From Aedes albopictus (Eukaryota; Arthropoda; Insecta; Diptera; Culicidae), in contig NC_085137.1 in the NCBI RefSeq assembly GCF_035046485.1, forward strand, positions 344,028,505 through 344,092,504: a DNA stretch of 64,000 nt. Reading direction: 5' to 3'. The notes under the pieces are model-generated. The model worked only from the letters and a program-made list of their open reading frames with translations. It was not told the DNA's origin and searched no databases. This document shows positions 23,100 through 34,334 of the stretch, in pieces; the stretch's first letter is position 1; each line of letters starts with the position of its first letter. The position numbers and the translations under genes are program-made.

Positions 23100-23800
23100 T
23101 GGGCCCCTCAGGAGCGTGTCATGTGGACTCAGGTGTACTTTTGGAGATCTCTGAGGGATTTCCAGAACTTCTCAAAGATGTTTCAGGGGGACTCATAAGA
23201 ATTTCAGAGAGGGTACCTGCAGGTCTCAGGAGCGTTTCAAGGAGTCTCAAGCAAAAGCTGAAGGTCTCAGGAGCGTTTCAGAGGATCTGAGAGGGGCTTC
23301 AGGGGTTCTCACGAGGTTTCGGGGGGTTCTAGGGGGTATCTGAGGTGCTTCATACTAACTAATGCAACGCCCATGAAATCCTCGTAATCCCTTTGAAATA
23401 TCCCTAAACGTCCTTAAACTCCAGAAAAAATATTATGAAACTCATTCAAACGCCCCTGCGATGCTTCGAAACACCTTCTAAACCAGGAATAACCCCATTT
23501 AAACGCCCTTGAAATCCCCGTAATCCATTTGAGATGGCTCTGAAACTCCTTGACACACTTCTAAATGATTTCTAAATCCCTCAAAACGCCCCTAAAACCT
23601 CCATAATCCCATTGAACTGGCCTCAAAATCCCCAAAATCAATTTCAAATGACCCTGGAACACCTTCAAAAAGCTTAAGAAACCCCATGAAACGGACCTGA
23701 AAACCATCAAGTGCCCATAAAATTCTTTGAGACGTCCCTCGGAATGCCCTTTAAACGTTCTTGAAACCCACAGAAACCCTCTGAAATGTTTCTGGTTAAA
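23100..23800. repeat. Degenerate short repeats (AAACxCCCCTGAAA-like)
   Basis: Imperfect units of about 12-15 bases such as CCTGAAACxCCTTGAA recur throughout. The first part (23110-23350) reads as the opposite strand of the same theme. The open frame at 23561-23812 is a product of the repeat. Confidence 0.65.
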
Positions 23801-23984
23801 AGAAGGAATCATTTCTGAAAAACAAACACATTGGCAGTTTAATTTCCCGAAAATTCCATTAGAAGATAGTTGCTTAGTATCTTAATTTCATAATGAAAGA
23901 TTAAGTATAACGTCTCAGAGTATAACATAGAAAGCATTTTTAAAACAAGCATATTAATTAAAAAATAAACTTTTTCTTCCATTT

Positions 23985-24175
23985 CTTGCTGGCTCTACGT
24001 TACCAATGACATTAAATGGGCTTTCTTTGCCTGCCGCTACATGACTGCACCTTGCGTGACAAGCACAATAATATACTACACCCAGAAAGTCGAAGAAAAT
24101 TTCGTTCAGAACGAGAATCGAACGCACCGCGTCCAGTTTGGCAATCTAATCGGCTAGGCTAACGTGATAATCAGA
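23985..24175 (-). mobile_element. Decayed Feilai-like SINE
   Basis: The body (GGGCTTTCTTTGCCTGCC, then a CCAGAAAGTCGA-like block) and the tRNA-like head near 24110-24165 match the SINEs at 19.3 and 38.8 kb, with many substitutions and no triplet tail. It lies only about 250 bases upstream of LRR gene 3. Confidence 0.7.
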
Positions 24176-24279
24176 CTTAAATCCTTCTCCCAATTAGAAG
24201 TCTTCAGCTTCGTCATTAGATTGATGTTTCATTTTCCAACGTAAATTTCGTGTCGTATTCCAAAGATCTAGCGTTACAT

Positions 24280-24288
24280 TATATAAAA
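24280..24288 (+). promoter_or_regulatory. TATA box of LRR gene 3
   Basis: TATATAAAA occurs 149 bases before the predicted start codon at 24429 and is identical to the 9-mer before LRR gene 2. Transcription start would be expected near 24310. Confidence 0.5.
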
Positions 24289-24428
24289 AGGAACATTTTC
24301 TTGGAAAGACTGAGGAAGACAGCATATGTTTACAAAACAACAGATAACGGTTAATCCCATATAAAGCTGATGGCGATAAGCATTTATACTTTAGTTTGCA
24401 TCTTACACTCGGACAACATATAAGTGAA

Positions 24429-25802
24429 ATGGGACGAATTATTACAGCCTTAGTATTTTTTAGGTAATAAATCGTAATATCCTTCCTGATATGCTTAGTT
24501 AACTTACCCGTATGACATTTCAGTGCATTTTTCTGCTTTACTGTGCTGGAAGCAAGAGAGTACAAGTGCACGTACAATGATAACCAAATCTGCGTTTTTC
24601 GTGGTTTGCAATTGAAAACTGATGATCAGTATACATCCACTTCGTTTGCTTCCATGGGGAAACCACCTAGAAATGTGAAATTTGAGCAATCATCGCTATC
24701 GTCAGTGCCTGTCGGAGTGCTCCAAGCTTTTCCTAATCTCGAGAAATATGATGCTAGCAACAGTGGAGTAAAGTTGATACCCGCTGGTTCATTTTCCAGC
24801 GCTACAAACATCCGAGAGTTGAATCTCACCGGAAACAAAATTCATCTCCTCGAGAATAACATCTTCGAAGGAGCAAATAAGATTACAAGTCTGGATCTGT
24901 CGAAAAACGTCATCAGTGAAGTACAGGAAGGTGCATTTAGTGGATTGGGTCATCTGACAATTCTGAATCTGAACAACAATCAAATTTCGATGCTTCCAAG
25001 CAAAGTTTTTGCTCCGTTGACGTCACTGGAAAACATTGAGTTGCAGTTCAATTCCTTATCGAAAATAGATGATTCACAATTTGAAACTTGCACAACTTTA
25101 GTGTCACTGAACGTGTCAAATAACGCTCTCCAAAAGTTTGATCTGAAACAATTCCTGCGAGAATGGTCGGTGGATTCGATAGACGTCAGTTTCAATCAAC
25201 TAAAAGCAATAAGTATTCCCAAAAACCTTAAGAAGCTGGTAGCATCGAACAACCAAATCCAATCTGTTCAAGTTCTGGGAAAAGAACCGCAACTTATATT
25301 TCTCCGGTTGGCACACAACAAGCTGACCAGCATGGACCAAGTTCCTAGCTTCAACAAACTCGTAACCCTAGATCTGTCATACAACGAGATCGAGACCGTG
25401 GATTTTAGCTCTGTAACCAAGTTCAAAAACCTTATTCTGCTCAAACTGGACGGGAATCGATTGACAGCGCTATCCAGCTCCTTGACCACTCCCTGGACCT
25501 ATTTGAAATACATCACATTGTCCCATAATGAGCTGATTCAGTTGGACTTGGATGCACTGAAGACACTTTCCAGAATCATCAAACTGGATTTGAGCTACAA
25601 CAAGCTTACGTCGTTGCAGGCTAAGGGTATCAGCGATAAGTTCCCGGTAATGGTGCGGCTGATGATTGAAGGAAATGATTTCAAGTGCGATGGTATTGCT
25701 GCTTTGGTGAAAGATCTCAAATACGCGATGGCTGAACACAAAGTTACCGTCGACAAGTGCAAACGGGGTCAGCGGTTGATGAATGGAATCTGTTGCTCAT
25801 AA
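24429..25802 (+). CDS. Secreted LRR protein without coiled coil, coil-less LRIM-like (gene 3)
   Basis: Two exons, 24429-24463 and 24524-25802, with a 60-bp intron (donor GTAATA, acceptor TTTCAG) inside the signal peptide. The spliced frame is 437 residues and begins MGRIITALVFF, giving a hydrophobic leader that ends near LEA. The long frame by itself has no ATG before the mature region, which supports the splice. About twelve to thirteen leucine-rich repeats follow, with LxxLDLSYNxI cores (VTLDLSYNEI, IIKLDLSYNKL). The C-terminus has FKC, DKC and a Cys-Cys pair one residue from the stop, so the LRIM cysteine pattern is kept while the coiled coil is absent. That matches the coil-less LRIM class of mosquitoes (family knowledge). 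Without the coil the protein may not pair as LRIM1/APL1C do. Gene 2 lies 2.4 kb upstream in the same direction, consistent with tandem duplication. AATAAA copies at 26016 and 26025 are candidate poly(A) signals. Confidence 0.93.
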
Positions 25803-26015
25803 ATGTCAACATTTTTCGTGTTATATTATATTGTATGGAATAATAAGTGCAAATATAATCCATGTTAAAATGAGTATCTGGAGAAATGTACGAAATTTTC
25901 CGAAAATCCACTGAAATTTCTAAAAAAAATACTCGTGTTTGCAAAAATAGCTGCAGTAAAAACAGTAGGTGGCACGGACATTTCTGTTTGGCGAAGGTAG
26001 ATGGAAGCAGAGAAA

Positions 26016-26030
26016 AATAAATGAAATAAA
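26016..26030 (+). terminator. Possible poly(A) signals of LRR gene 3
   Basis: Two AATAAA hexamers (26016 and 26025) are followed by a GTGTGTATGTT stretch, a common GT-rich downstream element. They lie about 215 bases after the stop. Confidence 0.5.
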
Positions 26031-26044
26031 GTGTGTATGTTAAC

Positions 26045-26752
26045 CAATAGTGGACCCCTTGGTAGTTGAAAATTGCGCTGAACGTGAAAACAGTATCTTA
26101 ATTGAATTGTCTTAATCAACGATTGTGTTTCCTTCCTACATATTGCATGCAAAAACCGTACAAAACACCTTAAATTTATTTTAAAATAATCCTTTCAAAT
26201 CTGGCTCAAATCCCGAGCAGAGTCTGACAACAAAATGATAGCAAATCAAAAACTCGATTTGTATTCAACAGCAAATTGATATCACATTTTGATATCAGTT
26301 GGTCTTGACTAAATTTGATTTCAAACTTAGATTTCGTTTTGCTGTCACTTCAAACTATTAAAAAAAATAAGTTTTTAAGTTATTTCATAACTTCTAGGCA
26401 ATCTTGTATAATAACTTCTGGAATATACCATCAGTGTAGTTATCTTATGGCATTTAGGATTTGATATCAATCAAAAAACCCCTATATTTAACGATTTTCC
26501 ATTTTTTTTTTGTACTGATAGCAAAAACAGTTATCAATTTGCCATCACTGATAGCAGGAATTGTTTTCAACTTGCTGTTACAAGAACATTTTTCTGCTCT
26601 CATTTTTGATGTTTTAACCGTTAAAACGACCAGAACGACAACAACCTGAGTTATCATAATTTGCAATATCACAACATCAAAATTTGTTTTCAATTTGCTG
26701 TCAGACTTTGCTCGGAATGTTCCTATAGTGGTTTCCTTGGAGTCCACTATTG
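26045..26752. mobile_element. Outer TIR element enclosing a second MITE
   Basis: CAATAGTGGACCCCTTGG at the left and the inverted CCTTGGAGTCCACTATTG at the right match at 15 of 18 positions. The 26211-26717 element sits inside. A further GTGGACCCCCTTA copy lies at about 26794. Its right boundary and target duplication are uncertain. Confidence 0.5.
26211..26717. mobile_element. 507-bp MITE with CCGAGCA termini
   Basis: TCCCGAGCAGAGTCTGACA at the left and TGTCAGACTTTGCTCGGAA at the right are inverted relatives, and pairing continues inward for some 20 more bases with GCAAAT-rich sequence. No transposase frame. Confidence 0.75.
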
Positions 26753-27099
26753 AGTAGATTGCATTTTCTTACCATGTTAAATCGGTTGCATTAGTGGACC
26801 CCCTTAGTACATTTTTTCACTATCGTCGCAATGCTTTTACCGTCATGGCCGATGTAGATTACCCATAGGTGCGATAGGAAACTAGTCGGCTCTTTCATTC
26901 CTACGATGTTCTTATGCGAGTGACATCATGTTTGAAATGTTTAAATGCGATGCTTATGTCAAATGATATTTCTGCTTAGACATTGTATGAATGTACGCGA
27001 TTTCTGTATTAAAAGATTTTCCCTACTCCCTACTGTCATGTGTTTGCTTAGGAACTATGGTATTAGTTGGACGCCCGCACCAATTCAGTGTCCAGTAAT

Positions 27100-27300
27100 G
27101 GTCGACCATAAGAAGGGGGATATAGGCTAAGGCTTCTGACTCTGAATCTGAAGGTCATGGGTTCAGTCCCACCCCCTCCAGGGGTGAGTGGGAAAGTCTA
27201 CGGACTATAAAAGAAAGATGCAGTCTCCGGATGGTGAAACAGAATTGTAAAATCAACGGACTAACAGGAATTCACTGTACATCAAACATGGTTGATAAAG
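27100..27300 (+). mobile_element. Possible tRNA-derived SINE head
   Basis: A box-B-like GGGTTCAGTCCCACC at about 27161 follows a box-A-like stretch 45 bases upstream. The body has repeated CTACGGACT/CAACGGACT/CCACGGAGT motifs. No second copy exists in this window, so the call is weak. Confidence 0.35.
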
Positions 27301-27469
27301 AAGAATACTTTGTAAACTCCACGGAGTATAAATAGTGACAGGTTGGACATATGACCTGCGATGCCGGTCCATTAGGAGGTGTGTGCACAAAAGAAAAGCA
27401 CACCAAAACAGAAGCAAGAACAACATGAAGAAGGCCATAAAAAGAAGGAGGAGGGCAAGGGCAAACTCT

Positions 27470-27871
27470 TATTTATGTATTTATTTATTTAATTGTATTT
27501 CTTCGTCTGACCTTTGGGGTCTTAATGAAGTGTGGTTGGAAAAAGCCTTTTTAGGCATAAAAACCCACATCTTAACATATAACACATTAAAAATACAAAA
27601 TTAAAACTAAGAACTAATATTCACATTTTAAAAATAACATATCTAAGTTTAACAAAATACGTTAACGGAAATCAAATTCATCAAAAACATTATTAAAATT
27701 TACTACAATATACCTAATAGGATCATGTTGACCATATCGGCTATTGCGAGAATCCAAATGGAGAAAGTTGCGTCGTCGTAGCGGCCGTTCAGGAACTCAA
27801 ATACGAAGCTCAGAGAGTAAAGCTGGAGCATCAATCTCGCCATTCAATAGCTTCCCAATAAAGCTGGATTG
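27470..27871 (-). pseudogene. LINE, 3' part (split by the LTR element)
   Basis: Read on the minus strand, this stretch carries the very C-terminus of a non-LTR reverse transcriptase, with an LRRRNFLHLDSRNSRYG motif typical of the end of jockey/I-like ORF2. An AT-rich 3' UTR follows and ends in TAAATA-type repeats at about 27472-27492. It continues directly from the fragment at 35771-36408. The 5-bp GATTG at 27867-27871 is duplicated at 35771-35775, so both parts belonged to one LINE before the insertion. Confidence 0.85.
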
Positions 27872-28109
27872 TGTCGTGTCCGAAACGAGCGGAATCTATT
27901 TTCAGGCCTCAAAACTGTCTGGGGTTGGTTCTTTCGGCCAATTTCCACCGCGAAATGAAACACGTTTGTTTCCGTCAAAATAATTCACAAGACTGATTTA
28001 TTAGTTCTGTTTACCTGCCTTCTACCCTGCGTCTCCATGGCAACCCCGTTATTCTCTCTTTCAACTTCTACCTTTCTCGCATTTTTCAGTACCTCTTCTA
28101 TTCTCTACA
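27872..28109 (-). repeat. LTR, 3' copy on the minus strand
   Basis: 238 bp, TG...CA, identical by eye to 35533-35770. The outer flank GATTG (27867-27871) is the target duplication. The purine-rich tract on the minus strand abuts its inner side. Confidence 0.9.
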
Positions 28110-30165
28110 TTATCTCTTTTCCCTACTCTTTACTGAAAAAATATTGTTCAAAACATGTTTATATATTTCTGCAGTTTGCGAGTTCCCCTCGTTGGTCTCA
28201 GTGGAAATATTTTTTTTTTTCAACCTAAAATTTTGAAAGAGGGAAAAGCCCCTTTGAGTGATTTCCTGAAATTCGAAATCTTTCTTAAAAAGGCACAGAA
28301 CCTCTTTATCTTTTCTTAAAACATAACAAAAATATCTTAAGACTAAATGCTCACACGTTAGTGACCCATAGCAGAGCCGTGATCTTGTGTAAAGACAGCG
28401 TACCATATCGTGAAACGTCCATCATCTCTAGAAATCCAAGGGTGTGGTTGGATCAGGGGGTCATGAAAATGAATCTTCAAGACTGAAAATAAAAAATTCC
28501 AAACAAAACGAACAGTATCAAACAAAATAACAAATCTAATTTAGGAATTTGTATAAAAGTTTTAAAGCAGGTTCATATTTTGAGCCGAAAATATCCCGTA
28601 TAGATATATGAATAGGAAGACCTGCAGCGTTTATGCTATAAAATAATTTCTTCTTCGGTTCAATGAATCGAAATTCTCAATCTGCTGGATTCCTCGTTCG
28701 CGCGATGATTAATCATAATCCCATTTTCTGAAATTGAAAAAAAGATTAATACCATTTTCAATCACTGGAAGTTCAAATGCTATTAGAAAAGACTGTTATA
28801 GTATCACCATCGTTATTGAGATTACCCAAACCTGCAATTGCATTGTTTAAACTATCCATTCGAAGTTTATTGTTGATTCTACATTCGTTTCTCATTCCAA
28901 ATTCTGATGCTTGTATCACGTCCTGGGTATAGATAGCGTGTGTATTCGCTCCAAATAATGACTTTTGCTCTTTGCGTCGTAAGAACGGTGAATCGTTCGT
29001 TTGAATACGTTGGACCAGTTTCGGCTCGTAAAATGGACTATTGGGGAAGTAGGTAATAATGTGCAAAACTCTATAGTTTCTTAGGTTACGACCGCAAAAG
29101 CATTCTTATGTTTTTTCCAGAAAAAAAAAAAAGATATTTTGTACTCGGAACGAGAAAGAGAATAAAACAACGATACCGTCGCCGTACTCTGTGCTATGCT
29201 TTCCAAAACGTGCCTTGGGCGTTGTGAGCGTCATTAAAGACAATTTTTAAAAGGTCTTTATTTTTTTTTTAAATTAGTTGTGCTTCCAATTTTTTTAGTA
29301 TTCGCTTGAACGCGCTTTGTACTTTTTAATGAATGATTGGGTGTGAGCTCCGTGCATGCTTGCGATACTTGATTTGCAGCGCACTCAAACAAAGATAAAA
29401 CACATCTTAGTCACTCCCGACAGCTGATGCTGCGTGCAGTAGACAACATGAATGAAAATAAAACACAATTACTACGTCCGACCGATATCCTATCGGAAAA
29501 TGTGATTCGATATCCAATTGGAAAACTAGTACATCATCTGTTTTATTCCAATAAGAGTTTTGTTTTTGAAAATTCCATTTGACAGAACGACTCGAACATG
29601 TGATGTGATATCTCCCCAGGGCATGGTTTTGCAGCACATGAAGCAAACAGCAATAATGCAATAGGAAATTCTGCAACGATGAAAATACCAGCAACATTAT
29701 CAAAACCGGTGGGGAAATAACCAAGCCAGTGTATGCATGTCCTCCATCGACTATCAAGACAAATAGCTTGATGAAAACAAAAAGTGATTTCAACTTGTTA
29801 TGCTGCACATCAGTATGCATTCTTTTACCACTTTTGCCTCTATATGTGTGTGTTGATTGACAAGTGGCAAATAACGATTGCTAAGTTACAGTTATTTCCC
29901 ACTTGAGAATGAAAACCGCAGTGAAATGTTTTTCTCTCTCCCACTCTCACACGGATAACTCTCGCAACTAAATGAATGTTGGAGAAAAAAAAATGGAACA
30001 TTCTTGAACAATAATTGTTCGAACTAGGCCAAATGAAAATCTGAACTTTTAAAGCATGAATACAAAATCTCACTGCCACTTCATGCATGAACAGAATATG
30101 TGTGTGTACTTACTTTACTTGAAGGATAAATTCTCGTGTCTTTTTAGTCTCCAATCTCCACCCAC
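28110..30165. other. Interior of the LTR element, left part
   Basis: No gag/pol motif was found. Two minus-strand frames, 28406-28110 (98 codons, running to the polypurine tract) and 29066-28773 (97 codons, compositionally protein-like with an ASEFGMRNEC stretch), are the only notable ones. I cannot identify either. They could be env-like or captured coding remnants. The rest is AT-rich. Confidence 0.4.
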
Positions 30166-31329
30166 GATGGGCATATTTGTGCTCATTCTGCACTTCGAAT
30201 GAAGTGACGAAAGTCGAGTCGAATGTGTCACCCGATTCCCGTAGTCGAATGCGGTGAGAAGAGTCGGTGTGAGTGAACACCGATGAACTCTCACCGTATT
30301 CCTACAGTCGATGTTGATCGACAGAAGTCGCGTTCAAGTGACGTTTGTGGGTGAGAAGAGTCGTAACCTCAAGAGGTGTCGAGAGCTCAATCGACACCAG
30401 AGAAGCACAACAAATTGTACATAATTGGTAAGTTTATTTGTAAATAAACCTTCATCTATTGATTTCAACATATTTTGTATGATATTTTCAGATGAAATCG
30501 TACCGACTGACTACCGGTAACCAAATCCACCACCACTGCACACTCTTCAAGCTGTCCCGATAGAAAATGGCCAAAGTTGCTGCCGCATCAGAAGCGAAGT
30601 CAGATGGCCGCTTTCTTTGGAAATCACTTGTGCTCACCATTCGGAACCTGAAAAATGTGGAATCATGGACCTAAACGCACTGGCATTTTTTTTCTGTAAT
30701 GAAAACATCCGCTTGTTGAAGCTAAAGCACCGTCGAGATTCAAGAGCTGTACGGGGTGTAAAATGGTTGGCGTGAAATTAGAGTAACGGTATACTTGGAC
30801 CATCTCCAGCAGCGTGTGGGAGTTCCAAAATGCATCTAGAACTGCATCTGGAGTATTTTCAGCAGAACAATGATAACAAGGGGTAACTGCTATGAAGCAA
30901 CTGGAACGCTGCTGGAGATGTCCTTACTGGTGTAATTGTGAAAAAATATTACACAAATTTTGAGTTATGATCCAAAATAAAGTTTTTCGCTATAATTGTT
31001 GTATTTTATGGACATAAATAAAATATTTCAGACAGAAAGTTTATTTACAATTTCCCCCTAGTATTTTTTTTTAAATTTTGCTTGTGTTTTCTCACAGAGT
31101 GTTTATTAGAAATGTTCAAGAACTCCTCTAGCTATTCCTTCACGTCATGGCTATGCGCAGAAGTTTAAAACCCCATTTGCGCATGGGCTTACTCCATATA
31201 TAAGCATGCTTAAATTTAAACATTTCATACCTATTCGAAAAAAATCTAAACTGTTGAAAAAATGTGTCACAACGTCTACAATTTCGAAGGAAGATTTCTT
31301 CTAGCATTGACTTGCAAAATCCATTAAGG

Positions 31330-33057
31330 AATTCGAATTCCTCCTAAATTTTGTTGAAATGATCTCTTTAAGAATTCCACTAAAACTTTTTCCTGGAGCT
31401 CTCCTACAGTAATAACTCCAGGAATTTGTCCAGTAATTCCTTTAGGGGTTCCGTCAAGGATTCTTCGAAGCATTCATCCAGAAATTCCTCCAGCTGTATC
31501 TCCAAGTATTTCTCCGGATTTCAGGGGTTCATCCAGGAAATCTTGCAAGAAATTCTGCTGAAATTTCTCCAAGGATTCCTCCAGCAATACCTTCATAATT
31601 TCTGTAGGAATTCCTTAGTGAAATTTCTGGAGCATTCTCTGAAGGGATCTTTCGAGAAATCCCTGGGGAAACCCCGGGATGAATTCCTGAGACCCAAGCA
31701 ACACACATGGTTACAAAACAGTGACGGCAGCGTATGTAAGAGTTACGCAGTAAGTCACAGCGACTTCTGTGCAACCCTTACATACGCTGCCGTCACTGTT
31801 TTGTGACCATGTGTGTTACTTGAGGATGATCCCTGTAGAAATTCCTGGCAGAATCCCTTGATGAATTACTGAAGGAATCCCAGAAGGACTTCTTAGAAAA
31901 ATCCCTGGACTTATTCCTGAATGAACCGTTCGAGTAATTTCTGAAGAAGTCCCATAGAGCTGCTTGTGGGAGCTCCTGGAGGATCTCCTTGAGAAATCCA
32001 TGTAAGAACTGCTGGAGGAGTCCTTGGAGGGATTTATTGAGGATTTTCAGGAGTAATCTCAGGTAGAGGTCTTAGAAAATTTCCTGGAGGTATTTCTAAA
32101 AGAACTCTTGGAAGAACTTCTGGAGATATCAATGAAGGAATTTCTGGAGCAATTCCTGGAGGAGTTCCTGGAAGAATGCCTGCGGTATTTTAAGAGGGGT
32201 CTTTAAAGGAAAATCTTGGGAAATTCCTAGTGGAATCTCTGGAGGAATCCCTGGAGGAAGTCTCGGATGTAATTTTGGCGGAATCTCTGGATTTATTTTT
32301 GAAGGATTCCTGCAGGAATCTTGAAGTAATCATTGAAGGAATTTATGGAGGATCTTTAAAAAAAAATCATGAAAAAAATATTGAAGGAATCCCTGGAGAA
32401 ATTCTTGGAGTATTTTCAGAAGAATTCCTGGAGAAATCTCATATGAACTCCTGGAGGGATCCTTGGAACAATTCCTGGATGATCCGATGGAGGAATTCCC
32501 AAAAGGAAGGTTTTCTGGAAGAATTCCTGTAGGAACCGTTAGTGAAGCTTCTAAAGAAATTCCTGGAGAAATTCTTAGATAATCCCTGAAGGAATTCTTT
32601 GAAGAACCCTTGAAGGAATTCCTGAAGGAACCGTTGGAGGAAATACTGGGTACCTTCCGGAACAGGTAGTGATGTTTTTTTTTTTTCCTAGGATGCATGC
32701 TATATTACAACTATACTATTTATATTATTACTGGATGTGGTCTTGTGATTCCGTTGTGATTTTACCCAAAAATGCATGGTGGGAGTCCTTGCTGGAATTC
32801 CTCAAAATATCTCCAGCAATTCCTCTAAAGGTGTCTGCTGGTGTTCTTCTAAAAATTCCACCAGGATTAGGTCCTTCTGGAATTGCTGGAGGAATCCTAA
32901 CAAAAATACCTGATGGAATCCCAGCAAGAGTGTCTTTCTTGATTCCTAGAAAAAAAAAAATCCTGGAAGAATCATTGGAGGTACTTCTCGGCAATCCCGG
33001 CAGGAATTTCGTCAGGTACTCGTGGAGGAATTCTTCGAGAAATCTTTCCTCTATGCA
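31330..33057. repeat. Degenerate ~15-bp repeats (GGAATTCCTGGAG type)
   Basis: Units such as GAATTCCTGGAGGAA recur imperfectly in direct and inverted sense, keeping several frames open on both strands (for example 31426-31806 and 32230-32698). The peptides are repetitive and not gene-like. The block is broken by the MITE at 31693-31824 and by the retroposon at 33058-33798, and resumes to 34190. Confidence 0.8.
31693..31824. mobile_element. 132-bp palindromic MITE (CCCAAGCAAC termini)
   Basis: CCCAAGCAACACACATGGT at the left pairs with ACCATGTGTGTTACTTGAG at the right. GA at 31691-31692 and 31825-31826 fits a 2-bp target duplication. The centre shares AGTAAGTCACAGCGACTTCT-like sequence with the 17066-17243 element, so it is the same family. 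Confidence 0.88.
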
Positions 33058-33798
33058 TTAGCATTAGCATTAGCATTAGCATTAAGCGAGTCGCACAAAT
33101 TCGTAGGTGGTACAGTCCTAGACCGCTGTTATGAGGGTTGCCTCCTTCCCGTCCGAACCAAAGCACAAAGATTTGGGACTAATATCTGACTCTTAGACAA
33201 GATTGACGCAATCCTCCAATGGTCGAGCACTGTCCTGGCCACGTCCTTGCGACTGCTGAGGAATAGGAAAGGATGGTTAGTTTTGGACACCTATGAAAAA
33301 TGTAGACAACTCTACGATCTCTCAGGCCTAGGTGTCACGGGAATTTTTGGGTGTTGTTAGTGGAAGGGTAAACTCCAAAGGATACACTTGGTTAACGTTC
33401 AGCACACCATTGTTAGACTGCTTCGAATCAGTTGGTTTTCTCGTCATCTTGTTGGCATTTGGTTGAATTACTAGATTGTTCGGTTGATAATCTGAAATAT
33501 AAAACAATATTAACATCGTACGTTAAATAAGCTACATATTAATGATACGCTCGCCACAGTTACATATTTTAAAATATGATTTATATCGTACGATGTATTT
33601 ACCTGAATCCTGCTGAAATAAAATGTTAATTAGCAGCACATTGAAACAAAAAAAACTACAAAACACAAGGAAAAGAGCATCAAACTTTGATCTTGGAATA
33701 TTTAAAAATACGGTAAATATCAAGATCAAAATTTGATTTGGTAGATCTTACACCGCAACGCACCATTCTAAGGTGATCTACCCACGTTACGGGGGCAG
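33058..33798 (-). mobile_element. 5'-truncated retroposon with 17-bp target duplication
   Basis: AAATCTTTCCTCTATGC occurs at 33041-33057 and again at about 33799-33815, flanking a 741-bp insert. The insert begins with (ATTAGC)n at 33057-33083, which on the minus strand is a 3' simple-repeat tail. Tail plus long duplication indicate LINE-type retroposition on the minus strand. Minus-strand codons ending GACACC-TAG at about 33329 may be the end of its ORF, after possible splice signals at 33500 and 33600. Confidence 0.8.
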
Positions 33799-34330
33799 AA
33801 ATCTTTCCTCTATGCCTTCAAAAATTCCTATAGTAATTTCTTCAAGAACTGATTTAGGAATTTCTCTTAAAGCATCAGCATTTCTCCAAGAATTCTTGGA
33901 GGGATTTCTCAAGTATTTCCATAGCAAGATCTCCAAGAATTTCCGGAGAATTCTCAGCATGAATTGTCTGGAGAATTCCTGCTAGTATTTCTGGTGGGTT
34001 CCAGCAAAAAAAAATTAAATAAATTCCAGCAGAATTCCTAGAATTCTTAAAGGAATCTCAAGCTGATTTCCAACAGCAATTACTGGAAAAACTTGAAAAT
34101 GTCTGAAAGAATCCTCGTAGAAATCCTTTGGATATTTTGAATAGAATTCAGCTGTGATTGCATGAGGAATTCTAGCAATCAGGAACTCTAGCGTTCGACG
34201 CTACAGCAAGCTTTTCTTGCAAATCTGAGAACTGAAGGCACTTTGGGAAATTTACATATGAATTTGATAGAGGAAGCATTTTACAAACTAATTTCAAACT
34301 GCTTTCAAGACAAAACATTTTATTCAGTTA
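33799..34330. repeat. Continuation of the degenerate ~15-bp repeats
   Basis: GAATTCCT-type units resume after the retroposon and fade near 34190. AT-rich sequence follows up to 34330. Confidence 0.6.
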
Positions 34331-34334
34331 TTTT

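Noticed and set aside
31426..32698. Several 80-130-codon frames on both strands
   Set aside because: They are products of GAATTCCTGGAG-type repeats, which keep many frames open. No recognisable motif.
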